64,000 nt of DNA, taken from assembly GCA_036245805.1 (NCBI GenBank), contig BTRK01000001.1:26729087-26793086 (forward strand). Reading direction: 5' to 3'. This stretch comes from Pristionchus mayeri (Eukaryota; Nematoda; Chromadorea; Rhabditida; Neodiplogasteridae). Within the stretch, counting starts at the first letter, position 1, and every line of letters starts with the position of its first letter. The position numbers and the translations under genes are program-made. The notes beneath the pieces are model-generated. The model had not been told where the DNA came from, made no database searches, and saw only the letters and a program-made list of their open reading frames with translations. Shown here one piece after another: positions 1 to 10,860 of this stretch.

Positions 1-777
1 ATCCATTGGATCATCAATCGGATTGATGGAGACGGTGAGTCTACTAATGAGTCTGTTATCCATCTGATTTCATGCAAATTCAATATGAAATTGCGGTCCA
101 AAATCGCCAAGGCGATGATTCGCGAAACATCTTCGTCTAAATGGTCTGTTTCTCGTCTAATGGTTTTCGCAGACAACTATCTCATGGAGCAAGAAGAGCT
201 TCAAATGCGACTGAGAATTCAACCTTCATTAGAATCAGCCGATTCAGTGAAGCTGAAAAATTCTAATGCTCAATCTGATTCTGAAAATTCCAAACTAGAA
301 TCGTCTGATCCTTCAAGATGTTGTATTTTCTGCGAGTCTTTCTGCTCTGATCATTCTTCCATGTTCTGCGAGAAATACAAATCTTTGGAGAAACGGAAAG
401 GTCAACTCAAGAAACAAGGTCGATGTTTCAACTGCTGCGGCTTAGGTCATGTTGCCCAGTCTTGTACATGGAGCGCCTGCCCTCGATGCATCGGGACTCG
501 CCTGCACTCTAAGCTCATTTGTCCTGCTCTTCTGCATTCTCGATCACACTACCAATGTCAACTAAGTAAAGATCGAAGACCAAGCTCTGAATCTTCTGGT
601 TATTCTTCTCTCGAATCCTTCTCTCTCCGATCTGATCGTATTTGCGATAACAATGACTCATCACGGAGAGAGAAATGCCGATCTGATGTCTCTGATAAGC
701 GCTCTTTGAACCGAGATTCTTCTCTAGAATCTCCAATAATTCGATCTCGATCCAGGTATCGACACAAGTGCTGATTT
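1..777 (+). mobile_element. BEL/Pao-like retrotransposon gag fragment
   Basis: An open frame enters from the left edge and ends at the TGA at 775-777. It holds two cysteine clusters: CIFC with downstream His and Cys, then a CCHC zinc knuckle (CFNCCGLGHVAQSC) followed by CPRC. Two clusters of this spacing after a charged helical segment are typical of the gag region of nematode and insect BEL/Pao elements, where they bind RNA in the particle. The tail is Ser/Arg rich. No protease, reverse transcriptase or integrase follows, so this is a remnant or an element truncated by the window edge. Family assignment is by motif only. Confidence 0.65.
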
Positions 778-1476
778 GCATATATATTATCTTTCACTAA
801 ACTGTATCTTATGTCTGACTTCTGGGACTAGTCTATATAATTGTATTTTCAGTTCATTTCGCGCAGCCGAGGCGCGGACGACTGCGGAAATTAATTATTG
901 TCATTTTTTTTTGTAATTCCTAGTTTATATTGTATCGACAATGGATCTCGTCATCATCGTCTACATAATCCCGTAGTCGTCGGTCTTCTATTCGTGTTGG
1001 TCACATTTTGTATTCCTTCATCAACCCCCCTGTCTAGTCTTCGACCCCGTAGTCTTCGTTCATCGTATCGCTCCGACAATTTTTTCCTTCGACCCCCTTA
1101 ATGCTCGCCACAGTCGTGATAAGATATAAGTCAGACAACCGGAGTGGCGCCCGGGATACCTTGGGAACCACTCTCCCTTGGTATCGGCGAGTATTCTGGG
1201 CGGATCGTCGCCCATTTCACAATGTATCACCCAACCTCTTTAGGCCTTCCTTCGGCCTCCCCCCAGTGTATCGTCCCTTGACGATAAGATCTCTATCCCC
1301 CCTCTTCTCCCCCTTCTCCCCCTTGTCAGTCGGATGTATGGAGATGACGGATAAACGTTGTTACCACTGAACCCATCGATTCAAATGATAACCTGAATAA
1401 ACAGTACAAACGAATTTAGAAAATTATAAAAACAAAACAATTATATTTTCAAATAATTAGTCGTGGTCCAGATTGG
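778..1476. other. Non-coding tail after the gag fragment, possible LTR remnant
   Basis: No convincing gene. The stretch has short pyrimidine-rich runs, a TGGCGCCCGGGA string at 1144-1155 that resembles a primer-binding-site type motif, and an AATAAA near 1395. It could be LTR or untranslated sequence of the retroelement. No second LTR copy lies in the window to confirm this. Confidence 0.3.
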
Positions 1477-3273
1477 TCAACGTACGGTAACGTGGACGGA
1501 GCTTGAAGGTTGCACTACGGATTGCCTCCTCAGAATCCGAACCAGTCCCACTCGGAATGGCTTGATCATCGTGATAACGACAAGTGCATCGAGAGTAGGA
1601 AAGATGCAATGCAAGAAGGGTGCGGCATCAGTGAAGGCCGTAGAGCCCAAGTTGGCAAAGGGAAGATTGAGAACGAAGAGATACGGAAGATAGACACAGA
1701 TGAAGGGGACGATCGTCTGAAGGCGTGGAATTGTCATTGTAAGACAAGTTTAATCCGGCCGAAGGAACGAGAAAATTGGTATGGTTTTATACGTAATAAC
1801 AATTGATATTAGGCAAAATGGTTACCTGGATGCTGGCCACGGCAAGCAATACGAGTTGCATTGAATGCTCTTTGACGGAAAGCGTTTTCGTTCTCTTGAT
1901 GCAGAGGTAGGTCTTCAACGCCAGAATGATGGAAACAGATAGGCAGAAAAGCAATAGGAAGTCCATTATAAGCACTGATACTTTGGAGAGCGATGCAACC
2001 TCATCATTCTGGAAAGCGTTGGATTTGACGCCAGTATAACACTAATGGTGCATTTATCGTCGCCGATCCCCCTCATTGCTAGGTCAGAATGACTCGTCCA
2101 GGGGGCTCAAACGACGAGAAATGAGGGGTCAAATCTCCTCTCCAGGGGCGTAAGAATGAGCGTTTTGAGGGGTCTGGAGAGGGGGCAAATCGAGCTCGGA
2201 GAGAGTGGAAATGTAGTCAAATGAGGTTCTCCAATATCAGCATGTTCGGAGTGAAACATATTTGATAATTTTCGAAATTATCAATTTTGCAGTTAGGTTT
2301 CACTGTATCAATATTTCAAGAAGAACATTTTCACAGAACCCCCCCCCCCCCCCCTCCCCCCCTGGACTAGTCATTCTGACCTAGCAATGAGGGGGATCGG
2401 CGACGATAAACGCACCATAAAATCTCACAATTCTGTAAATTAGCCAGCCATCGACGGATGTAGCATTCAAATCCATCGCCAGTTTATCCCTTTCTTCGGA
2501 AGCACCGGAAACATCGACCAAAGTGCCCAGCAGTAGACAACCATAACTGAAAAGTGATAGTATTCACAACATATTTAATTCTACTTCCTAATTGCTTCTC
2601 TACAGTAAATTGTTGACATTCTGTGAATTTGCAAACATACGCAAAGTATAAAATATTTTGTCTCATATTTTTAAAACTTATGATGTGAACTCCTGAACTC
2701 CGTAATCAAATCGTGAGACATACCTGAAAACTCCAACAAAAATGAATATGAATATTAGGCAAACAATGAACCATATCTTGCCAAATAGGCATATGAGCGG
2801 GGATCTGCATGCAAACTATAAGAAAACAGTAGCAAGGGTAATTCTCACTGCTTTATAATCCAGTATCTGTAGAGGAAGTGAAGAATAAGCAGACAGAAGG
2901 GAACAGTGAAAAAGGCAGCGTAGATGAGAATCACGTGTTTATTCCCCGGGAATGCCAGTGAAATAGCACCGAAAGTGTGATCTCGATCCAGAACTTTCTA
3001 AGAATTATCATATTTCCGAAGAACATGCACAATGAGACTTACTACACGCACGATCAAAGTTAAAATAACCAGCGCAACATCGCAAGATGCGAAGCACATT
3101 ATGAGATATTTGTATTTTCCCATACTCTTCGGCGAAAATCGTTTAACAAGATAAATTACGAGAAGATTTAGCACGATACATGGAACTGAAAGAAATAGAT
3201 TGAGTTGATAAATGAATGTTGGCACACCGATATTCAAGTGAGATGCAAATTCTAGATTGGTGTCGTAACCCAT
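1477..3273 (-). CDS. Str-family seven-transmembrane chemoreceptor (copy A)
   Basis: Predicted olfactory-type GPCR of the sensory neuron membrane. Seven exons read in phase: 3228-3273, 3043-3185, 2849-2997, 2724-2804, 2429-2546, 1826-2008, 1477-1716, giving 319 aa. Start is the ATG at 3273, because the paralogue downstream begins with the same MGYDT. Family signatures are the MGKYKYLIMCFASCD block after helix 1, HFLYRYW after helix 3, and a C-terminal QTIVPF to FPTLDALVVI block with IKPFR. Length matches Str/Srj receptors. Intron 5 (2009-2428) is 420 nt against 46 nt in the paralogue, because a MITE sits in it. All frames are open, so it looks functional. The subfamily (Str or Srj) is not resolved. 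Confidence 0.85.
2046..2417. mobile_element. Non-autonomous MITE with 3-bp TAA target duplication (PIF/Harbinger-like)
   Basis: About 60 bp at each end are inverted repeats with about two mismatches, beginning TGGTGC and ending GCACCA. The element is flanked by TAA at 2043-2045 and 2418-2420. Three-base TWA duplications are typical of PIF/Harbinger elements. It has no coding capacity and a C-rich run before the right arm. It lies inside intron 5 of the Str receptor; removing the element plus one TAA leaves a normal 45-nt intron. Confidence 0.85.
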
Positions 3274-3596
3274 GCTGCGAACACTTGCGGTACGCTTACG
3301 CTTATCGCTTACAGAATAATGAAAATTTTCGATTCTGTCTCTTTCTGCGATTTTATCTGTGTTCGCTTTGATGGGAATGAGAATGTCACCTACGGCTTTA
3401 GCCTCATTATGAAAAGCAAAATTCAAGGTAATCATCGTCCATAGCTTCTGATTTCCAGATACCCACAGAATAAATCACTTTGAGCTGTGAGAAAACTAGT
3501 TCTGGAATGCTGAGATATCATGATCCAAAAAGAGGATTGCATTTTCAATTTGTGGCAATTGACTTTCATAAAATACTGAAAATTTGCTGATCTTGT

Positions 3597-3680
3597 CATT
3601 ATTTACTTATTTATTTATCGTACACCACAAAGGTGCCTCAGCAGGTGCTTAATGTGTGTGAAAATGGGGACGGGAAGGGG
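3597..3680 (+). repeat. Dispersed repeat, copy 1 of 2
   Basis: A T-rich start followed by ATCGTACACCACAA and a GTGC-rich block matches, on the opposite strand, 25040-25105. It resembles the 3' end of a non-LTR element or a MITE arm. No protein is encoded. Confidence 0.6.
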
Positions 3681-3947
3681 ATAAAGGGAGTAATTTATGT
3701 ATGATTCTTATTTTATTGATGCTCACAAATCAACGTAAAAGGATGTGAGATCATTAAATAATATTAATGCATATTGTTGAAACAGGCCGGCGTTTTTATC
3801 AATTCCAACCGGAACAAATAAAACATTTACACGAATAATTTTTTTTACGCACAAATACGCATAATTACCGGCAACAGTCAAATACAAACGAATGTGTTAA
3901 GGCAGGATCATTAAAAGAAGGTTAGGTCAAATTGGGAAAGATGATAT

Positions 3948-5312
3948 TCAGCGCCCAATTTTAACGGAAATTTTAACGGAGCTGGAAGGCGACACTTCAG
4001 ATTCCCTTTTGATAATGCGAATGAATCCTCTACGGAATGGCTTGATCATAGCGATAACTGCGATTGCGTCGATGGTCGGGAAGACTGAAGGCAGGAATGA
4101 GGCGACGTCAGCGAAGGCTGGCGAATGGATGTTGTGAAAGGGAAGATTGAGCACGAAGAGATAGGGAAAGTAGACACACGCGAAGGGGACGATCGTCTGA
4201 AGCGAATATTGAATCCTATTTAGAAGTGCGGAATTGTCAGTTCATGTTTTAACAGTTCATGTTGTTTCATGTTTTTTCTTACAATAGGTGCAAAGAATAA
4301 GAATTTATTTTAAACGATATTTTATAATTTTAAAGATATATCTGTATACCTGAATGCTGGCCACTGCAAGCAGTGTGAGCTGCATCGAATTCTCTTTGAG
4401 CGAGAGAGTTTTTGTTTTCTTGATGCACAGGTAGGTCTTCAACGCCAGAATGATAGATGCGAAGAGACCGGATAGCAATAGGAAGTCCATGGTAAGCACT
4501 GATAATTTGGAGAGCAATGCAACTTGGCCATCCTTAAAATAATACAATTTGTAATGTATTTTATTATGTAAATCTCACAATCCGGAAAACGAGCCAACCC
4601 TCGACTGCCTCAGTATTCAACTCCATCGCGAGCTTCTTCATTTCTTCTTCAGCACCAGGAACATCAACCAAAGTGCTTAGATATAAAGCGCCATAACTGA
4701 AATTACGACGATCATTAAAAATGCATTACATACCACCTGCACAATTTGGAAGAAATAAACATACCTGAAAGCGCCTACGAAAATTCAAATACATGGAAGG
4801 CAGCAAATAAACCATTTTTTATCAAATAGAAATATTAGAGGGGATCTGAACAACATTATCAGAAATTAAATGACAAAAATACGAACTGCTTGATGATCCA
4901 GTATCTGTATAGGAAGTGGAGAACAAGGAGAGTGAATGGAAGGGTGAAAAAGGCGGCATAAATGAGAATGAAGTGTTTATTTGACGGGAAAGTCATTGCA
5001 ATCGCCCCGAATGAGCACTCCCGATCAATCACTTTCTGAGAAATGCATTTGTTTCCAACAATGATGAAAAGTATACTCACCACATCGAAGATTAGACTGA
5101 GCGTAACCAATAAAACGTCGCAGGAAGCAAAGGACATAATGAGATATTTGTATTTTCCCATACTTTTAGGCGAGAATCTTCTAACAAGATAAATTACTAG
5201 AAGATTCAATGTGATGCATGGAACTGAAAGATTTGTATTACTATGAGGAAAAAACAATCATGGGCTTACTCGAATTGAAGTAGGTCGCTAACTCAACCGT
5301 ATCGTACCCCAT
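3948..5312 (-). pseudogene. Str-family chemoreceptor copy B with in-frame stop
   Basis: Tandem paralogue of the receptor at 1477-3273, same strand and same seven-exon structure: 5270-5312, 5081-5223, 4887-5035, 4765-4845, 4579-4696, 4350-4532, 3948-4196. Exons 2 to 6 match copy A in length. It keeps MGYDT, FSPKSMGKYKYLIM and FPTIDAIAVIAMIKPFR. The codon at 4787-4785 in exon 4 is TGA where copy A has TTC, in the helix after the YRYW block, so translation would end near residue 131. The exon 3 donor is also weak (GTTCGT). The rest of the frame is open (322 codons), so the loss is recent, or is an allele or base-call error. Otherwise it would be a normal Str receptor. Confidence 0.8.
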
Positions 5313-6352
5313 ACTTTTGCTTACAATGCATTGTACAAGAGTTCTATCCTCCGTATATATACGACGTCTCTCATTGGTGGGAGTGGGAATTTCTGCTGCG
5401 AATCAATCTTCAGCAGGAAAAAACACAAAGCGAAGTAAGTCAATTATTTTTTAATCTCTTTGTAAGGTTTCCCATATACTTTCATGGGTGGTGTGGGTGG
5501 AGTGGTGTGAGTCGTCGCTCGTCATTCTATGATCCAGAGTTCAATCTCCAGCCGGGGCTGACCAAACCCTATACTTCCCCTTAGTCGTTAAATTGACAGA
5601 GACCTCGGTCGCGTAGTCTTCCCAAGAAGCATTTTGGGCTGTTCATTACGTAATCCTATCAGCAGTCGGCTTCACCGGACTGCACCACCTACCGCAGTCT
5701 TTTCTTGACAACTGAAAAAATCAAGTTATACAATTTTGAATTCTTAAATACGATACATAATTAAATTTACGGGGCTTTGATAGTGCTCTGAAAACTTATT
5801 TGAATGTGACGGATATGGTTAGGGCTCTTGCCTTTTCGGTGTGAACAGTAGTGAAAATTATTAAAAGAAAAAAAAATCACAGATCTCGAGACTGGATTCT
5901 AAATTGGTAGCAAACTATCTCGCATATAGTCTGCTTCAATGTGAAAAGATAAAATTTAACCGTTTATCATTCATATACCGAGGATTCTTTTACACAGGAA
6001 GTGGCAAAAATGTACATGCAAACAAGCAAGGCATTCTACATAATGTCAGAACGCGCCGTCAACAACTATCATTTATGCTAGTATAATTTCCTAGAATAAC
6101 TTCGAGTGATATTTGTTCTTCTCGCAGGAAATGGCACCTCGAACGAGGAAATACTGCGCAGCGAAGTAAGTGACGAAGACCAGATGCTGCAATGGGAAAT
6201 TTTACGGGAGGGAATCAATACTATTGATTCTTCCTTCTATCATATATCAGCTCGGCTTTGCGTGATGATATATGATAAAACGCATTAGTTTTTTTCCATC
6301 TTTTAGTTGGATTTGCCGTAAGGGGGCGTCACACAAGAATGAGCAGAGCTGA
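5313..6352. other. Intergenic, no supported gene
   Basis: Holds upstream DNA of the Str pair. A sequence near 5497-5570 has weak tRNA-like A- and B-box matches. A short exon-like stretch near 6130-6165 is bounded by AG and GTAAGT but has no partner exons. Nothing firm. Confidence 0.4.
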
Positions 6353-8226
6353 TTACACCCTGTGTGCCATCAACTTAGTACGTTTCCTCACCGGCGCGAA
6401 GGGCACGGTCACGGTGACATCCACTATGATGATCGAGTCTGAGAGATAGAAGAGAGCGAAGCCAAGCACGCGCCATCCAAGACCCTGAAGCAGTCAGGGC
6501 TTATTCAAAACAAAAAAGAGAATCATGCAATACGATTACGATCGAAAGAATGGGAATAAGATCAGTTCTCGATTGACTGCTAACCGAGGAGAATGGGGAC
6601 TGGTCGCTACTGCCATAGAAGTATTGTGAAGCAGCAAAGACTACAGTAGTCGCAAGGAGGAACGCGTAGGTGGTCATCACGATCACGGCCACCACGCTTA
6701 CTGCAATGAAGGATTGGAGCAATACCTGAATTTTTCTTAATTTGCTATCTCAAAAAGTTGTGAAGCTGAGTAGATTTTGTTTCAGAATTTCTGTTGATAA
6801 ACAAAAAAGTACCTTTAGATAGATAGATTTATACATGTCAAGGCATGTGGGGGTGTAAGGTAAGGGAAGGACTATGGCACCTTCTGCCATCGACGGGGGG
6901 ATGTGGGGAAGGGGTTGGATCTTTGGACTCATCCATCTTCTTTTAAATCGTTTGTTGTCACTTGACACATCTCTCTTGAGCATGCGGAAAGTCCCGCATG
7001 AAGTCGGACAGCCTCTCCTCTTTAGGCGCTTGCATTCTTCCCTTAGACTAGTCGCTACCGAGATCGTATTCTTCGTGAATCTTGCATCCCGGATGGCCAG
7101 TCCTCCTTAGAAGTTATAAAGAGGACACCTTCGATACCTTCATGTCCATCTTGAAAAGACTCCTTCCATGTTCGAGATCCGTGGCTGATACCTCCGAAGT
7201 CTTGCCAGGGACTGGGGAGGGGTCTTGATGTCAGTAGATGGAAGAAAAGGGAGGGGAAGTCGCCTCCCAATCGGACAAAAATGGGGAGGGACCGCTCACG
7301 ACGACTGACAGAGACAAGAATGACTATTGAATCGTTAACCTTTGAGGAAGGGCAGGATACAGAAGTACACTATCACTGAGTTCCAGAGCAGCAATGCGAA
7401 TGTGACTGGCCAGTGAATCGAGAGTGTGTTTCGGGCAAAAGTTATCTGAAAATAGATTATGTTTTTTTTCAAAATCTAACTGCACTTCACTCACCAAATA
7501 GAAGATGTGACCGATTCCAAATGCAATCGCACCGGGAACGATTCCTTCCTGTAACATATTTCTGAACCCGAATCTCTTGATTTGAACATTTCCCGGAAAA
7601 GTGCACCATGCGTATCTCCTTTACCTGCTACAATATCCACATTTTTCATATGTGAGAGCTTTGAGCATGCTTTACCAGGTGACCATACTTCGAACTACCC
7701 AAATATCATTAGTTTTAAGCATTTATCCACACTTCTCACCTTTGCCAATCCCATCACGTAATCTCCCGTGCATCCCGCTAACAAGGCAAAGAACAGGAGA
7801 GCGCGTTCCTGGAATTATAACTTTCTTCTGATTGCCATTCTCTTCAAATACTAGATATTTACTCTAGAGCTCTTGCATACACTTTTTTATTACTTCTTAT
7901 TTCAAGGGAGTTGATCTTATGCTCACTTTCAATGGAATTCCGCCGCCATGCAACGCAACGAACGAGATAAGGACAAGAAGTGGAGTGCTCTTCCTGTCAA
8001 AATTGAGGTGGGCATATAGGTAGCGCTCTGGTATCGTTTATCGATCTATACTAAGTATGAAGCTGATTCTACGATCAACTTATAGTATCATATTATAGCA
8101 ATCACGAGAATCAACTTACCAGAACGCGTAGACATCACCGTAAGATCTCGATAATCCGCCTGATTGGTAGAAGAAATGGGCGATGGCCAGAAGAAATAGC
8201 ACGCCAGCTTTGAGCAGCGCAGGCAT
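6353..8226 (-). CDS. TMEM86/YhhN-family lysoplasmalogenase-like membrane protein
   Basis: Members of this family are multi-pass membrane hydrolases that cleave the vinyl-ether bond of lysoplasmalogens. Exons: 8120-8226 (ATG 8226, MPALLKAG), 7927-7993, 7740-7808, 7495-7548, 7340-7445, about 6540-6725, 6353-6484, roughly 240 aa. Family blocks in order: KSTPLLVLISFVALHG, LLFFALLAGCTGDYVM (the conserved G-D), AIAFGIGHIFYL (GHxxY), a helix rich in W and V, YAFLLATTVVF, and GFALFYLSDSII (the conserved SD). The first five exons join in phase. The joint between exons 5 and 6 is off by one base across a 614-nt intron (6726-7339), so a small exon is missed or a frameshift is present. The intron holds GC-rich filler of unknown origin. 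Confidence 0.72.
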
Positions 8227-9095
8227 TTTCTGAATTTAGCTCTGATAATCCTCTCTCCGTTTCATAACTGCTTTCGAGTGAGCAGAGAAAATTACTCCTA
8301 AATGCGAATTCATATGAATTCGAAATCATAGACTATCAAGAAATGGCGTGAGAAAGGTATCTAGTGATGAGGATGCGATTCTCGCTAATGCTGGTACATG
8401 CTCATGTGAACATGAGCAAGGGAAGGGAATAATTCACAACAATTAAAGAAAGGGGTTTCGACGTAGTGAAGATAGTGTTCGCAGCAAAGAGACTTCACAG
8501 CTTGAAATGTGAGTACATTTCTGCGAAAATATTCGCTTGTCAGGTCCAATTGAATACGTGTTCAACCATAGATAGTGACCTGTGATAAGGGAGATTGCGA
8601 GAGTGGAATGATGTGATCAAGTTCACTGTAGTGTTCGTGATCTCTGAGGAGGCAGGGACACGAATTTTCAGACCACAAATGAACGGATTTATGTGAACGG
8701 ATTTATTAGAACATCATTTTTTTCCGGTTCGAAATGTTTTTCTATTGGTTTCCAGTGAACGTTCAAATCTGAGACACATTCTTGTCTGCTCAGACATTAC
8801 CAGTTCCTTGTCAACATAGGAATTACATTATTGTGAAGCTGTATACTACTTTTGAACAAAATTCGTTGAATTCGATCTTGAAATGAATGGAATTAAATAT
8901 TATTCGGAAAGCATGTAGTACACAATGGGAGCGCGAGTAGCCAAAGCACGTTGACGATATTAGAGAAACAGTAATAAATCAAAAATATTTTTCGATAAAT
9001 TAGAAAAATACGTGAATAAAAAAACATGTTAAAGAATATAACGTAGGATTTTAGGATTTTCAGTATTACATCTCTCAGAACAAAAAAAAACTAGG

Positions 9096-9131
<36 letters not shown>

Positions 9132-9489
9132 TTTTATCCAGGTCGAAAAAGAAAACAATAGGGGTCGTACAATAAAAAAACTATTCTTCTTCAGGAAAAT
9201 ACATTCTTCTTCAATTCTTCATCTTGGTGTAGTCCTCGCATCGTCATCTCTTCCTCTCCACCCTAGGCGGGGTATGGATGAATGCGGTCAATTATTCCAA
9301 AATTAGAATAAAAAAGATACATAGTCGGCCTTTTAAGAAAATCGTTCCTTTCGAATATTCAAAATGATTTACTGAATGCCTTTCGAAATGTTATTTTCAT
9401 CGAATAACGTAGATAAATGTATTGAATGAAAGACGATGTAGAAATATGTGGATTTGCATGAGTTTATTCGATACGGTAGATCACTGGGC
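8227..9489. other. Intergenic, no supported gene
   Basis: AT-rich. It contains a perfect 9-bp inverted repeat with 2-nt loop at 8399-8418 and the ATC microsatellite listed separately. No coding signal seen. Confidence 0.5.
9097..9131 (+). repeat. (ATC)n microsatellite
   Basis: About eleven and a half tandem ATC units. Confidence 0.98.
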
Positions 9490-9896
9490 TCGTTCTCATC
9501 AATCGATATTCATCCACGTCGTGTGGAAGATCATTTTTGCTGCTGGTGCTGCAAGGATTTAATTTTATATATTTTCTTGGACCGGTAAGTATCTTCACCA
9601 AAACCAGGAAATGTCTCACCACTGAATTTACGGTAAACACTCAAATTGGTTACAGCTAATGAATTTTTTGATGTCCACAATAGGCATTTCGAAATGCACC
9701 TAAACGTTCTGAGCAATTAAACAAGTTCACACTCGGATTATTTCAGTTCTCAAGATTTATAGCTCAGCGATTTATCATTTTAATTTTAAAAAACATTTTA
9801 AAAAGAATACACGCACTGAACGATAGCCAGGTGCCGGCGTCCACCAGAACTGCCGAAATCAGGAGAAAGGGAACGATGAATGATTGTTGAGCAACC
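9490..9896 (-). CDS. Candidate small secreted protein
   Basis: The ATG at 9896 opens MVAQQSFIVPFLLISAVLVD, a convincing signal peptide, ending at a GT donor after ...WLSFSA. A second exon from about 9700 continues in phase with CISKC and an open frame to about 9531. A third possible segment (9490-9530) also has open frames, but no splice choice closes phase uniquely. No family recognised. It could be a short secreted peptide gene or a decayed remnant. Confidence 0.3.
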
Positions 9897-10860
9897 ATGT
9901 GTTACTGAAAACGGAATCATCACTAAAAATGGTTTGGAAAATGCCACATGCGGTTCATTAAGGCTGTACATAAAAATATTTCAATCAGGTATACGTTTAC
10001 CAAAATATTTCAGCGAGTAAAATATATTGGGATGGAGTTAAGAGTGTAGTTTTGAACGCATACACTTTAATAAAAATTTGCGTGAGATACTATGAGACAG
10101 TGTGGAGAGAGGGCGGAGCTAGGAGGCAACTTCCTTCCGTCCACTAGGAATGAACATGAAACACGTACTGCAATTCAATTATAACAACCACAACAATTTA
10201 CATCGATTCCGCAACCACAGATACACAGATCAGTGATGTACTTGACTAAGACCAGTGGAATTTGACAAGAAGGAATATGTGCTACTGACAAATATTTACT
10301 GACAGCTGGTAAGTGTAATAGAATTATTACTATCTATTATAAAATACTAAGCGAAAATGTGTACCCTCCCTGGATTATGCATGTCTTGTTACTATCGGAT
10401 CTTGTTTTTTTGACCAGAACATGTGAAAAAATTCAGATCTCAAGGTAAGATAATCTGAAAGGTCATTACGACGAAAGCAGTTGTTTGAGTGTGAGAACAT
10501 TCTCATCTGATGTTCAATATTGTGCCATAATCGACCGTTTTCGTCATTTTAAAGGCCTAAACGTTTATAGTCAGTGAGGGATCAGGCTGGGAATATATTT
10601 AGTACACTGACATCAAAATTTGTATTTGGTTTCTTGATCTTGTAAGAGCCGCCCCTAGCCCATCCAAATTCATTTGTGAATTTTCCGAAGCACGATTCTT
10701 TGGGATAGTACGTCAAATCATGATTTGTCTGGCCGTTTCATAGACCTGATTTTTCCCATGCATCTTATAATCAGCTCTAATTTTGCGCTTCTTGTTGCGT
10801 GCTTGTTTCACTACGACCTTTTCCTCCTTTCAGCGCCTCAATCTAAAACTATCTTCCTCA
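9897..10860. other. Intergenic region upstream of the Srt receptor
   Basis: No gene seen. It should hold the promoters of the plus-strand Srt receptor and, if real, the minus-strand small secreted gene. No clear TATA or known motif. Confidence 0.5.

Noticed and set aside
5497..5570. tRNA gene
   Set aside because: Box-like strings only; the acceptor and anticodon arms do not pair.
7055..7270. Open frames in the large intron of the TMEM86-like gene
   Set aside because: They overlap on both strands, are low in complexity and show no motif.
9097..9131. Short tandem repeats as a CRISPR-like array
   Set aside because: A simple trinucleotide repeat without spacers, in an animal genome.
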